Of a DNA stretch of 64,000 bases, positions 38,087 through 47,437 are shown piece by piece (position 1 is the first letter of the stretch; each line of letters starts with the position of its first letter). A program made the position numbers and the translations under genes. Source of the stretch: Prochlorococcus marinus CUG1417. GTDB lineage: Bacteria; Cyanobacteriota; Cyanobacteriia; PCC-6307; Cyanobiaceae. The notes beneath the pieces are model-generated. The model saw only the letters and a program-made list of their open reading frames with translations, was not told where the DNA came from and ran no database searches. The stretch is from the NCBI RefSeq assembly GCF_017695975.1, contig NZ_JAAORN010000001.1:1-64000 (forward strand), written 5' to 3'.

Positions 38087-39889
38087 TTGATTAAAACAAG
38101 TCCTAATAAAAAACTTATTTCATTTAAAAGACAACCTTTAGTCTTACTTATCTTTTCTTCTATTTCGTTTTTATTGATTCTATTTAGGCTAATTTTTTTA
38201 CAACTATTAAATTATGAATCTTTTAAGAAGATGTCAGATGAAAATAGGATCAGACTTATTGCTTCGCAGCCTATACGTGGAAGAATACTAGATAAGAATG
38301 GTTATGTTTTAGCAGATAGTAGAGTTAAATATTCTTTAATAATAAAGCCTCAATCTGTTAATAAAAGTAATTGGGAAAAACATAAATCAAGTATTTCTAA
38401 CTTGTTAAACATTGATAGTAATGTAATTCAAAAAAAATATTCTGATGGTCTAAAAAATCAAAAGCTTTTAGTTACTATTCTTGATGATTTAAATGTAGAT
38501 CAATTAATAAAATTTAAGGAAAATGAAGGTAATTTAATTAGTTTTGAAATAGCAACCAAATTAATTAGAAATTATCCTTATAAATCCCTTGCTGCCCATG
38601 TAATTGGTTATACCCAGCCAATTACTGAATCAGAATATAAATTCTTATCTAAAAAGGGTTATAAATTAAGTGACTTAATAGGAAGAACAGGAATTGAATA
38701 TGTTTACGAAGATTTTATAAGAGGTGAATGGGGTGGCGAAATGGTTGAAGTAAATTCATTAGGAAAATTTCAAAGATCCTTGGGTATAAAACCTCCAATT
38801 CAAGGTAATGATGTTGAATTAACAATCGATATAAATTTGCAATTAGTTGCTGAGGAAGTTCTTAAAGATAAAAAAGCAGGCGCGATAATAGTTATGGATC
38901 CCAGAGATGGTGCAATAAGAGCGATGGCAAGTAAGCCTACCTTTGATTTAAATTTTTTTTCAAAGGATTTCAAGCCTGAAAAAGAATATAATAAGATATT
39001 TAATTCTCCAGAAAAACCTCTTTTTAATAGAGCATTAAATGCTTATGATCCTGGAAGTATTTGGAAAATTGTAACCGCTTTAGCCGGCTTGGAAAGTGGA
39101 AAATTTCCTAGAGATACCATTTTAGATACAAAGCCATGTTTAACTTATGGGAGTCAATGTTTTAGAGAGCATAATGATTTAGGCTTTGGGTTGATAGGTT
39201 ACGAAGATGCTTTAAGAGTTTCTAGTAATACATTTTTTTATCAAGTAGGCTACGGAGTAGGAGTTGATGAAATTCACAAGGTTTCACGAAAGCTTGGTTT
39301 TAATTCTTTATCTGGCATTGAAATTTCTGAACAAGAAAATATAGGATTAGTAGCTAGTAGTGAATGGGCTAAAGAAGGTAGAGGATGGGGGCAGCCAGGA
39401 AGAACTCCTTGGGTTCCAGAAGATATTGCAAGTATGTCTATCGGACAATTTGTTGTTCAAGTTACTCCAATTCAAATAGCTAAAGCATATGCAGCGATTG
39501 CCAATGGAGGTTACCTAGTTACTCCACATTTGACTAAAAAAGATTTAGAAAGTCGTTTAGATGAAAAACGTACTCCAATTGACATTGATCCTCAAAATAT
39601 TCATTTGATAAAAAGTGGTCTAAGGAAAGTAGTAGAGTCTGGTACAGGGGTATCAATTAATTATGGAGTTTCAAATTTACCTCCAGTATCAGGTAAAACA
39701 GGAACTGCTGAAGATGGTGAAGGCGGATTAGATCACGCTTGGTTCGTTTGCTTTGCTCCTTCGGAAAAGAGTGAATTGCTCGTAGTCGCTTTTGCACAAA
39801 ATACTCCTGGTGGAGGTTCGGTACATGCGCTTCCTATGGCTAGAGAAATTTTGAAAGTTTGGAATGAAAAAAGAATGAAATTTTATTAG
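38087..39889 (+). CDS. mrdA: Penicillin-binding protein 2 (peptidoglycan transpeptidase)
   Basis: Encodes 600 residues from a TTG start. A single N-terminal membrane span (about residues 17-42) is followed by the dimerisation domain with SQPIRGRILDKNG, and the transpeptidase domain carries the three penicillin-binding motifs: the S-x-x-K in PGSIWK (Ser324), SSN in RVSSNTFFYQ, and KTG in SGKTGTAED. The GSIWK form of motif 1 and overall length fit PBP2 (elongation) rather than FtsI (division). It would cross-link peptidoglycan during growth. Confidence 0.94.
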   Translation: MIKTSPNKKLISFKRQPLVLLIFSSISFLLILFRLIFLQLLNYESFKKMSDENRIRLIASQPIRGRILDKNGYVLADSRVKYSLIIKPQSVNKSNWEKHKSSISNLLNIDSNVIQKKYSDGLKNQKLLVTILDDLNVDQLIKFKENEGNLISFEIATKLIRNYPYKSLAAHVIGYTQPITESEYKFLSKKGYKLSDLIGRTGIEYVYEDFIRGEWGGEMVEVNSLGKFQRSLGIKPPIQGNDVELTIDINLQLVAEEVLKDKKAGAIIVMDPRDGAIRAMASKPTFDLNFFSKDFKPEKEYNKIFNSPEKPLFNRALNAYDPGSIWKIVTALAGLESGKFPRDTILDTKPCLTYGSQCFREHNDLGFGLIGYEDALRVSSNTFFYQVGYGVGVDEIHKVSRKLGFNSLSGIEISEQENIGLVASSEWAKEGRGWGQPGRTPWVPEDIASMSIGQFVVQVTPIQIAKAYAAIANGGYLVTPHLTKKDLESRLDEKRTPIDIDPQNIHLIKSGLRKVVESGTGVSINYGVSNLPPVSGKTGTAEDGEGGLDHAWFVCFAPSEKSELLVVAFAQNTPGGGSVHALPMAREILKVWNEKRMKFY

Positions 39890-39900
39890 GTTTTAAATGT

Positions 39901-40425
39901 TTATGTTTTTATTTTTTTCATTTGTAAAAGTCTTTGAATAATATCTTCAATTGTTTTTGTATCTATAGGTTTACTATATGAGGACAAAAGTTGTCTACCT
40001 AATACTTGACTTCCCAAATGTACTAATTGAATACGTAATGAGGTAAGTAACTCTAAACCTATTCCACCAGAGAATGTAGCAATTGCAATTGGTTGACCAT
40101 TAAATAAATTCCTAAAATCATCTCCTGAAATAGATAACCAAGCTATGAAGTTTGAGAGAATAGGAGGAATAGATCCATTATATTCAGGAGCACAAATCAC
40201 CCACTTTTCTATTGTGAAAAGCTTTTTTTTTAATTCTTCTATTACAACTGGGATATTATCTTTGCTGTGAATTCTTGGATTAAATAATGGAATATCAAGA
40301 GTCGTAAGATCTAGTATCTCAGAACTTATTTTAAGTTCAATACTTTTTTCAAGGAATTTTTCTGAAAGTTCTAGATTTTTTCCACAACTAGCAGTAATGA
40401 TTATAAGATCTTTTGATTCAGTCAT
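39901..40425 (-). CDS. NADPH-dependent FMN reductase (flavodoxin fold)
   Basis: Encodes 174 residues. The signature APEYNGSIPPILSNFIAWLS and SLRIQLVHLGSQVL are typical of NAD(P)H:FMN/azo reductase proteins, with an N-terminal IITASCGKNLELSEKF phosphate-binding segment. It lies 17 bp downstream of the flavodiiron gene at 40443 on the same strand and is probably co-transcribed; supplying reduced flavin or reducing a related acceptor is an inference from that context. Confidence 0.88.
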   Translation of the reverse strand: MTESKDLIIITASCGKNLELSEKFLEKSIELKISSEILDLTTLDIPLFNPRIHSKDNIPVVIEELKKKLFTIEKWVICAPEYNGSIPPILSNFIAWLSISGDDFRNLFNGQPIAIATFSGGIGLELLTSLRIQLVHLGSQVLGRQLLSSYSKPIDTKTIEDIIQRLLQMKKIKT

Positions 40426-40442
40426 AAATTAGATAAATAAAT

Positions 40443-42245
40443 TTAATAGCTAGCACCAGTTTTACGGTGATGAACTGCGGTTAGACTATCGGAGTTTAGT
40501 ATATTACCGTGTAGTACTTCAGCGTATATTACCCAATGATCCCCACATTCCATTCTCTCTTTTACTGAAGCGTCTAACCACGCTAAGGATTCAGGAATGA
40601 TTATTTGTTCATTGGGAGTTAATTCAATATCTAAACCTTCAAATCTATCTTCTCCTGGCGCAAAGGGTTTTGTAAATCTTTTCAGAGGTTCTTTAAAATC
40701 TTTTTCACTGAGAATATTTAATGCGAATGAATCTCCTATTTGCAGAAGAGACTCTACCGATCTATCTTTTGCTACTGCAATACTTAATCCCGGAGGAGAA
40801 AAACTTGCTTGACTAACCCAAGATGCAAGCATAGCCCCTTTGATATTATTCTCATCTTTGCCTTTAGAGGCAGTTAGAACGCAGAGTGAGCCAATTACTC
40901 TTCCAAGAGCTTGTAGCTTTGGATCCGTTTTGCTTGTAATCATTCCAGTATCTGATTTTCTGGGTTTTTTCTTTGCTTTTTTTATAATTTTTCTTCCAAA
41001 GTGAGTTCCTATTTCTTCTAGCTCTTTAATTTTTGGTTTATTTGGACTGAATTTAATTCTTATAGGTTCAAAACTAAACTTAAAACCACCATCTTTTAAT
41101 TTTGTTTCAAGTAAATCTATAGCTTCGCCGCTCCAGCCAAAACTACCAAAAATTCCAACTGGTTTATCTCTATTACCCTCTGATAATAATGTGCCTAGTG
41201 CACTTACTATTGGAGTTGGGGCGTGACCGCCTAGTGTTGGTGATCCTATTAAATATCCATCAGCGTTTTGGATAGATTTTATAAGTGCATCATTTGGTGT
41301 AAATTCACAATTTATACTTTCAACTTCGACAGAAGTTCTATTTATCCCTTTAGCCAATGCATCACCTATTGAGGCTGTATTTCCATATGCACTTGCATAT
41401 ATCAGAGCTATCTTAGGATTATTTCTTGAGAGATTTTCACCCCATCTAATGTAGTCATTTAAGAAGCTTTTTAAGCTATATTCGATAGCGGGACCATGTA
41501 ATGGTGCAATAGTTTTAATGTCGTAATCTGCAATTTTTTCAGTTATTGATACTACTTGATTAGACATTGGTGCCATCAAGCAATCATAAAAATGTTTCCT
41601 ATCAATTTCTGTGCTAACTCGATTTGTTTCAGACCATTCTGTAGAAGCAATATGAGCAGAGAAAATTTTTTCACTTAGAAGAATTTCTTGATTACGTTCA
41701 TAAATTATCAGGCCCCCAGGCCAACGTGCTGTTGGAATAGGAATTAACTCTAGTGAAATGTTATCTAATTCTAAATTATGTTCTTTTTTGATTATGTTTA
41801 TTTCAGGTAAGTCAATTTCAACGAAGTCTTTTAATTTAGGATTTCTTTGATTCCAAAGTTCGCTAATAAGTTTATAACCTGGATTCGAGCAAGTAATAGT
41901 TGTGTTTTTAAATTGGGTGCTTATATTTTTTATGGTTTCAATGATTTGGGGATTAATATGACCAGAAATAAAGTTGATTTTATTTAATTTAAATTGATCG
42001 CAAAACCTAGAAATTACTTTATTAAATGAATTTAAATATTGTTTCTCAGGGGGATGAATAATAAAAAGTTCTTCATGACTTCTAATGAAAAAAGTATTAA
42101 AAGAGGTTCCTTTTTCAAGGTTAAATTCAAGTTCAAATCTTTCTTTATTTTGGTCTAAAAATCTTACACAAGAAAAATTTTCGCTAATTTCAAATTCTGA
42201 TAAGTTTTGATTTTCAGCTAGTAAGCCTATATTAATATCTGACAT
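40443..42245 (-). CDS. flv1: Flavodiiron protein, Flv1-like (non-canonical diiron site)
   Basis: Encodes 600 residues in three domains: metallo-beta-lactamase-like (about 1-260), flavodoxin (about 275-420, IALIYASAYGNTASIGDALAKG) and C-terminal NAD(P)H:flavin reductase (about 440-600, LGRVIGSLCVLTASKG). The iron-ligand motif that reads SHTEPDHSG in the neighbouring paralogue is replaced here by SGHINPQII, so key His/Glu/Asp ligands are missing, as known for Flv1 and Flv2. Flv1/Flv3 heterodimers reduce O2 with photosynthetic electrons without making ROS. A clean TATAAT lies 130 bp upstream. Confidence 0.9.
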   Translation of the reverse strand: MSDINIGLLAENQNLSEFEISENFSCVRFLDQNKERFELEFNLEKGTSFNTFFIRSHEELFIIHPPEKQYLNSFNKVISRFCDQFKLNKINFISGHINPQIIETIKNISTQFKNTTITCSNPGYKLISELWNQRNPKLKDFVEIDLPEINIIKKEHNLELDNISLELIPIPTARWPGGLIIYERNQEILLSEKIFSAHIASTEWSETNRVSTEIDRKHFYDCLMAPMSNQVVSITEKIADYDIKTIAPLHGPAIEYSLKSFLNDYIRWGENLSRNNPKIALIYASAYGNTASIGDALAKGINRTSVEVESINCEFTPNDALIKSIQNADGYLIGSPTLGGHAPTPIVSALGTLLSEGNRDKPVGIFGSFGWSGEAIDLLETKLKDGGFKFSFEPIRIKFSPNKPKIKELEEIGTHFGRKIIKKAKKKPRKSDTGMITSKTDPKLQALGRVIGSLCVLTASKGKDENNIKGAMLASWVSQASFSPPGLSIAVAKDRSVESLLQIGDSFALNILSEKDFKEPLKRFTKPFAPGEDRFEGLDIELTPNEQIIIPESLAWLDASVKERMECGDHWVIYAEVLHGNILNSDSLTAVHHRKTGASY

Positions 42246-42374
42246 TTTAAAGACTTATTTTCTAGTTTTAATTTGCGACTTATTAGTCGAGAAGTGGTGT
42301 CATATTGACTTTCAACGGATTTTCAACTATCGACCAGAACATTTAGTTCTTGTGAAACCGTTATTTATCAATCG

Positions 42375-42380
42375 ATTATA
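42375..42380 (-). promoter_or_regulatory. Perfect -10 hexamer (TATAAT) upstream of the flv1-like gene
   Basis: On the minus strand TATAAT lies about 130 nt before the flv1-like start, preceded by GG (extended -10 look). No good -35 is visible at 17-bp spacing. It would give the flv1-like gene its own start site separate from flv3. This is inferred from the motif only. Confidence 0.42.
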
Positions 42381-42451
42381 CCTATAACAGCACCATTAAT
42401 GAGTTGTTAAATGTAGGGTTTTCAACTGGAACGCGATATCTTTTTGGTTAT

Positions 42452-42598
42452 CTAAACAAATTGATGATATTTATACATTTTCCTATAATCGTCATGCAAT
42501 CTTTCTGTTGCTAATTTTCTATTCTTCATTGCGTCTCTAATCAAATCTATTTCATGGAAGTTTTGATTGAGAATAGTGAAAGGAGTAATGAGTTTCAT
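42452..42598 (-). CDS. 48-residue small protein with strong Shine-Dalgarno, between flv genes
   Basis: ATG at 42598 (minus strand) begins MKLITPFTILNQNF and ends ...DDYRKMYKYHQFV, 48 residues. It is basic, amphipathic and without membrane span. AGGAGGT lies 3 nt upstream (42608-42602), much stronger than at most genes here. A regular helical middle (EIDLIRDAMKNRKLATERL) and the SD support a real gene. I recognise no family. It is flanked on the same strand by flv3 (284 bp upstream) and flv1 (207 bp downstream). Confidence 0.65.
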   Translation of the reverse strand: MKLITPFTILNQNFHEIDLIRDAMKNRKLATERLHDDYRKMYKYHQFV

Positions 42599-42601
42599 AA
42601 G

Positions 42602-42633
42602 ACCTCCTGTATCTACACTTATATTGTCCTCCT
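42602..42633 (-). promoter_or_regulatory. Two strong Shine-Dalgarno sequences in tandem
   Basis: AGGAGGT (42608-42602) serves the 48-codon ORF. A second, AGGAGGA (42633-42627), lies about 25 nt further upstream; the only start codon at normal distance from it is a GTG immediately followed by TAG. It may be a decoy or ribosome standby site, or a start-stop element; that is speculation from spacing. Confidence 0.5.
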
Positions 42634-42730
42634 TTTTACTTGAAATTCATAGGCTATTTCTACCCGAGTATTAGTGCTTTGTGGTTGTTACGACTATCAT
42701 TTTCCATTTAGTAGGAGTAGAAATAATTCA

Positions 42731-42806
42731 GGAGTCAAAAGCACTTCATCGACTTTGTGGACAGCGAGGTGCATACGACTCGAAGAGGGCAAAGAAATGC
42801 CCTCTT
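42731..42806. ncRNA. Structured segment with nested stems and a perfect 9-bp hairpin (candidate RNA element)
   Basis: In the spacer between the flv genes, GAGTC (42732-42736) pairs with GACTC (42777-42781), enclosing GCACTTC (42741-42747) with GAGGTGC (42766-42772, one G-U). Next comes a perfect 9-bp hairpin, AAGAGGGCA (42783-42791) with TGCCCTCTT (42798-42806), loop AAGAAA. The segment is much more G+C-rich than nearby spacers. The direction is undetermined; no T-run follows on plus, and on minus it lies in the leader of the 48-codon ORF. It may be an sRNA, leader or attenuator. Confidence 0.45.
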
Positions 42807-42881
42807 ATAAATTAAAAAAAATATTTGCTATTTGAGTTGAGTGATATCAAGTAGTCTCAAAACTCTATTTGAAAAGTCTAA

Positions 42882-44657
42882 TCAATAGTGATTAGCAACT
42901 TTTCTGTGATGAACTGCTGTCTTGCATGATAAGTCAGAAACATTACCATTTTCAACAACCCCATAAATTATCCAATGGTCTGGAGTCTCTAGTCTGGAAC
43001 TAACTTTGCAATCTAAAAAGGCGAGTGAATCTGAGAGAACTGGTCCACCTTCAGCGATGTTGCTAATTACATCTACATCCGCAAATCTATCAGCTCCAGG
43101 GGCAAATCTTTTTAGAAAATGTCTGAACATTTTTTGATAGTTATCTTCTCTCAAAATATTCACAACAAAACCTTTCCCAACTTGCATATATGATTCAATA
43201 GCTCTATCTTTTGCTACTGCAACTGTAATACCAGGTGGAGAAAAGCTTGCTTGACTAACCCAACTTGCGACCATTGCACTTTGTCTAAATGTAGAACCTT
43301 CGCCTTGGCTCGCTGTAACTACATATAATCCTCCACTTAATCTCCCTAACGCTTTATCTAAATTTGAATCAAGGCTCTTCATAGAGGCAATATTCTTCTT
43401 TTTATTGATCAATTGACCCAAGTCAGTTCCGGCTTCTTCGAATTTTTGATAAACAATGGGATCTGGAATATTTTTAACTCTCAAGGGAGAGAAAGCTTCT
43501 TTTTGACCAAGTTCTCTTAATTTATTTGCTAAGGAATCTATTGGTTCATCATTTCCACCAAATGCATCATAAACTGCAGTAAATTGTTTTGGTTTTAGTG
43601 CTGCAAATAAAGTACCGAGAGATTCTTTTAATTCGTTATCTGAGTCTACTGGCCATGTGGGAATGACTACTGCTTTTGATTCGGAAATTAAACTTGTTAA
43701 TTCTTGCGGGTCAGAAGATCTTAAATCAATTAATTGAACCTGCGCATCTGCTTTGCTTATTCCATGAGATATAGCTTGACTTAGTCGATCACAATAACCA
43801 TAGTCGCTTATATAGCAGACTGACACAAAATCATTGCCTTTGCTTTTATTACTACTCCATTCTAGATATTTTCCTTTCCAAAAATTGACCTGATTATGGA
43901 GCAAAGGCCCATGACCAACAGCTATTGTTTTTAATTCAGGTAGCTTATCTATTCTTTTAATTGCCTGCATAACGCTTCTAGCGTTTGGACCCATAAGGCA
44001 ATCGTAATAAAAACGGAAATCATCGTATATTTCTTTTTGATCAGCGTCAAAAAATTCGTCAGAACAATAATGTAGTCCAAATGCATCGCATGTATAGAGA
44101 ACATTTGTGCTGTGATCATATGAAAAAATGGTATCTGGCCAATGTAAATTTGGTGCGCTTATGAATTCAATATTATGTTCTAAACCACTATTAGGATTAG
44201 TTCCGAGATTTAAAAACTCTCCACTCTTAACCTCTAGACGTTTAAAAGGAATATGTATTTGGTCTTCAATAAATTTAAGTGCTAATTTCGATCCAACTAC
44301 TGTAATATTTTGGTTTAATTCTAAAAGATTACCTATTAAACCAGAATGATCAGGTTCTGTGTGGCTAGTAATTAGATAATCAACTTCTTGCGGATTTACC
44401 TTTTTAAGTAATTCTTCAAACCATAATTTTTCGAACTTTGCGTGACTAGTATCAATAATTGCTAGTTTCTCGCCTTTAATAATAAAACTATTGTAAGTAG
44501 TTCCATTTCTCAAACCAAATTCAATATCAAATCTACTGCGATCCCAATCCAAAGATCTTATGGCACAAGAATCATCAGCAAAGTTTTGAGATTGAACCGT
44601 CAACTTGTTATTAGTTTGTGCCAATTTTGAATTACTTGTCTGGGCAGAGGCTATCAT
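42882..44657 (-). CDS. flv3: Flavodiiron protein, Flv3-like (canonical diiron site)
   Basis: Encodes 591 residues with the same three-domain order as the Flv1-like paralogue: metallo-beta-lactamase (about 1-260), flavodoxin (about 270-420, VCYISDYGYCDRLSQAISHG) and flavin reductase (about 430-591, LGRLSGGLYVVTASQG). The diiron motif is intact: ITSHTEPDHSGL, with later DTSHAKFEK and AVGHGPLLH. It fits the Flv3 group, which pairs with Flv1 for light-driven O2 reduction. The 636-bp spacer to flv1 is unusually long for this genome. Confidence 0.9.
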   Translation of the reverse strand: MIASAQTSNSKLAQTNNKLTVQSQNFADDSCAIRSLDWDRSRFDIEFGLRNGTTYNSFIIKGEKLAIIDTSHAKFEKLWFEELLKKVNPQEVDYLITSHTEPDHSGLIGNLLELNQNITVVGSKLALKFIEDQIHIPFKRLEVKSGEFLNLGTNPNSGLEHNIEFISAPNLHWPDTIFSYDHSTNVLYTCDAFGLHYCSDEFFDADQKEIYDDFRFYYDCLMGPNARSVMQAIKRIDKLPELKTIAVGHGPLLHNQVNFWKGKYLEWSSNKSKGNDFVSVCYISDYGYCDRLSQAISHGISKADAQVQLIDLRSSDPQELTSLISESKAVVIPTWPVDSDNELKESLGTLFAALKPKQFTAVYDAFGGNDEPIDSLANKLRELGQKEAFSPLRVKNIPDPIVYQKFEEAGTDLGQLINKKKNIASMKSLDSNLDKALGRLSGGLYVVTASQGEGSTFRQSAMVASWVSQASFSPPGITVAVAKDRAIESYMQVGKGFVVNILREDNYQKMFRHFLKRFAPGADRFADVDVISNIAEGGPVLSDSLAFLDCKVSSRLETPDHWIIYGVVENGNVSDLSCKTAVHHRKVANHY

Positions 44658-44776
44658 AGAATAATTAGCTTTATAAATTAACTTTAGTTATATAGAATAT
44701 AAATTCGCGTGATTATTTTTGCGAAATAACCGAAATTACGCTTTTCTTTAATTTTTAATCTTCTTATTCTGGATAA

Positions 44777-47437
44777 ATGACATCTCAACTAATTAAAAAA
44801 ATAGTTACTGGAGATGAGATAAGAAATGCTTTTTTAAAATTTTATAGTGAAAAATTACATAAAATCATTCCAAGTGCATCTTTGATTCCAGATGACCCTA
44901 CGGTTATGCTCACAATTGCTGGAATGCTACCTTTTAAACCAGTTTTTTTAGGTTTAAAAGAAAGACCATCAAAAAGGGCTACATCTAGCCAAAAGTGCAT
45001 CAGAACAAACGATATAGAAAACGTTGGAGTTACAGCTAGACACCACACTTTTTTTGAAATGCTTGGTAATTTTTCTTTTGGAGATTATTTCAAACGAGAG
45101 GCTATTCAATGGGCTTGGGAATTAGTTACTAATATTTATCAACTTTCTGTTGAAAATATAATTGTGAGTGTTTTTCACGAAGACGAAGAGTCTGCAAAAA
45201 TTTGGAGAGATGAAATTGGTATTCATCCAGATAGGATAGTCAAACTAGGTGAAGAAGATAATTTTTGGTCATCTGGCAAAACAGGTCCATGTGGACCTTG
45301 TTCAGAACTTTATTTTGATTTTCATCCCGAAAAGGGTCTGCATAATATTGATTTAGAAGATGGAGATCGTTTTATTGAATTTTATAATCTTGTTTTTATG
45401 CAATATAATCGTGACCCTAATGGAAAATTGACAGATTTAAAATTTAAAAATATTGATACAGGCATGGGTCTTGAAAGGATGGCTCAAATACTACAAAAAA
45501 AGCAAAATAATTATGAGACAGATTTAATTTTTCCCATCATTCAAAAAATTTGCGAGATTGCAAATATTGATTATTTTTCTACAGAAGATAAAAACAAAAT
45601 TTCTTTAAAAATCATTGGTGATCATACAAGAGCTGTTATTCATTTAATTTCTGATGGTGTAGCAGCAAGTAATCTCGGCAGGGGATATATATTAAGACGG
45701 CTTATTAGAAGAATGGTTAGACATGGCAGATTATTAGGAATAACAAATGAATTTTTACCTCATATTGCTACTGTTGGGATCAATTTAATGCAAAATAATT
45801 ATCCTGATTTAAAAAATAATAATGATTTAATTTTGAATGAGATAAAAATCGAAGAAATAAGATTTAGGGAAACTCTTGAAAGAGGAGAGAAATTGCTAGA
45901 TGAGATAATTTCTTCAGGCCAGAAATTAATTTCTGGTTTTAAAGCTTTTGAACTTTATGATACGTATGGATTTCCTTTAGAACTTACTGTAGAAATTGCT
46001 GAAGAAAATAGTATCAGTGTAGATGTAAAGGGTTTTGAAGAAGAAATGAATGCACAAAAAGATAGAGCTAAAGCTGCTTCAAGTAATATTGATTTGACAT
46101 TAGAGGGATCATTAGAGAGAGAAATAGATCTTTTTAACAAAACTGTTTTTAATGGTTATAAGTCACTCATTTCGGAAGCTGAAATAAAGGGTATATTTTT
46201 GGATTCAACATTAGTTAAGCAAGCAAGTGAAGGTCAGAAAGTTTTAATTGTTCTTGATCAGACAACTTTTTATGGAGAATCTGGCGGGCAAGTTGGTGAT
46301 ATTGGAACGATATTTTCAAAAGATGTAGAGGTCTTGGTTGATAATGTTGTGCGAAAGAAAAATGTTTTTTTACATTATGGAACGATCAAAAAAGGAATAT
46401 TAACTATTGGACAAAAAGTTAAGACTAATGTTAGTCCCTCTAATAGAGCTAAGGCTGCTGCAAATCATACAGCTACTCATTTATTACAATCTGCACTTAA
46501 ATCAGTTGTTGATGAAAGTGTTGGACAAAAAGGTTCATTAGTAGCTTTTAATAAATTACGATTTGACTTTAATTCCTCTAATTCTATTTCTAAAGATCAA
46601 ATTTCTAAGATTGAGACTTTAGTTAACTCTTGGATTATGGAAAATCATGCCCTAGAAATAAAAAATATGTCTAAGAGTGAGGCTCTTGAAAAGGGAGCAG
46701 TCGCCATGTTTGGAGAAAAATATGATGATGAAGTGCGCGTTGTGAATGTACCAGGAGTTTCAATGGAACTTTGTGGGGGCACACATGTTAAAACTACATC
46801 CGAATTAGGTTCTTTCAAAATAATTAGTGAGGAAGGAATCTCAGCCGGAGTACGAAGAATCGAAGCATTATCAGGCCAATCAGCATTAGAATATTTCAGT
46901 GATAGAAATGCTTTAGTAAATCAATTAAGTGATTTGTTAAAGGCAAATCCTAATCAACTTTTTGAAAGGGTTAATAATTTGCAAGCAGAGCTTATCAATA
47001 AGAAGAAAGAGATACAAAAAATGAAAGATGAAATTGCATATATTAAATACTCTTCTATAAAATCATCCGCAGAAATAGTAAATTCTTTTTCAATTTTGGT
47101 AAATCAGATTGATGGATTAGATGGGAACTCATTGCAATCAGCAGCACTTAATTTAACTTCTAATTTAGGAAATAAAGCAATAGTGATTCTTGGGGGGATA
47201 CCAAATCCAGAAAATAGAAAGTTGTTATTTGCAGTTTCTTTAGGTGATGATGCAGTAAAAATAGGATTGCATGCAGGTAAATTAATCAATGAGATTGCAA
47301 GAATTTGTTCGGGAGGAGGAGGAGGAAAGCCTAACTTTGCTCAAGCAGGTGCTAAAGATATTGATAAGTTAAGTGATGCTTTAGATTATGCTAAAAATTA
47401 TTTGCAAAAAACATTAGATAGTCATTCTGATAAATAA
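44777..47437 (+). CDS. alaS: Alanyl-tRNA synthetase
   Basis: Encodes 886 residues. AlaRS charges tRNA-Ala. The class II core shows [22 protein letters not shown]; the editing domain has [12 protein letters not shown] and [15 protein letters not shown]; the C-terminal oligomerisation domain carries the [16 protein letters not shown] glycine-rich end. Length is standard. It is divergent from flv3 with a 119-bp gap and overlaps convergent speA by 16 bp at its 3' end. Confidence 0.97.
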   Translation: MTSQLIKKIVTGDEIRNAFLKFYSEKLHKIIPSASLIPDDPTVMLTIAGMLPFKPVFLGLKERPSKRATSSQKCIRTNDIENVGVTARHHTFFEMLGNFSFGDYFKREAIQWAWELVTNIYQLSVENIIVSVFHEDEESAKIWRDEIGIHPDRIVKLGEEDNFWSSGKTGPCGPCSELYFDFHPEKGLHNIDLEDGDRFIEFYNLVFMQYNRDPNGKLTDLKFKNIDTGMGLERMAQILQKKQNNYETDLIFPIIQKICEIANIDYFSTEDKNKISLKIIGDHTRAVIHLISDGVAASNLGRGYILRRLIRRMVRHGRLLGITNEFLPHIATVGINLMQNNYPDLKNNNDLILNEIKIEEIRFRETLERGEKLLDEIISSGQKLISGFKAFELYDTYGFPLELTVEIAEENSISVDVKGFEEEMNAQKDRAKAASSNIDLTLEGSLEREIDLFNKTVFNGYKSLISEAEIKGIFLDSTLVKQASEGQKVLIVLDQTTFYGESGGQVGDIGTIFSKDVEVLVDNVVRKKNVFLHYGTIKKGILTIGQKVKTNVSPSNRAKAAANHTATHLLQSALKSVVDESVGQKGSLVAFNKLRFDFNSSNSISKDQISKIETLVNSWIMENHALEIKNMSKSEALEKGAVAMFGEKYDDEVRVVNVPGVSMELCGGTHVKTTSELGSFKIISEEGISAGVRRIEALSGQSALEYFSDRNALVNQLSDLLKANPNQLFERVNNLQAELINKKKEIQKMKDEIAYIKYSSIKSSAEIVNSFSILVNQIDGLDGNSLQSAALNLTSNLGNKAIVILGGIPNPENRKLLFAVSLGDDAVKIGLHAGKLINEIARICSGGGGGKPNFAQAGAKDIDKLSDALDYAKNYLQKTLDSHSDK

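Noticed and set aside
42783-42806. Plain rho-independent terminator in the flv spacer
   Set aside because: The hairpin is perfect but is followed on plus by ATAAATTAAAA and on minus by CGAGTCG, with no T-run, so a simple terminator is not supported.
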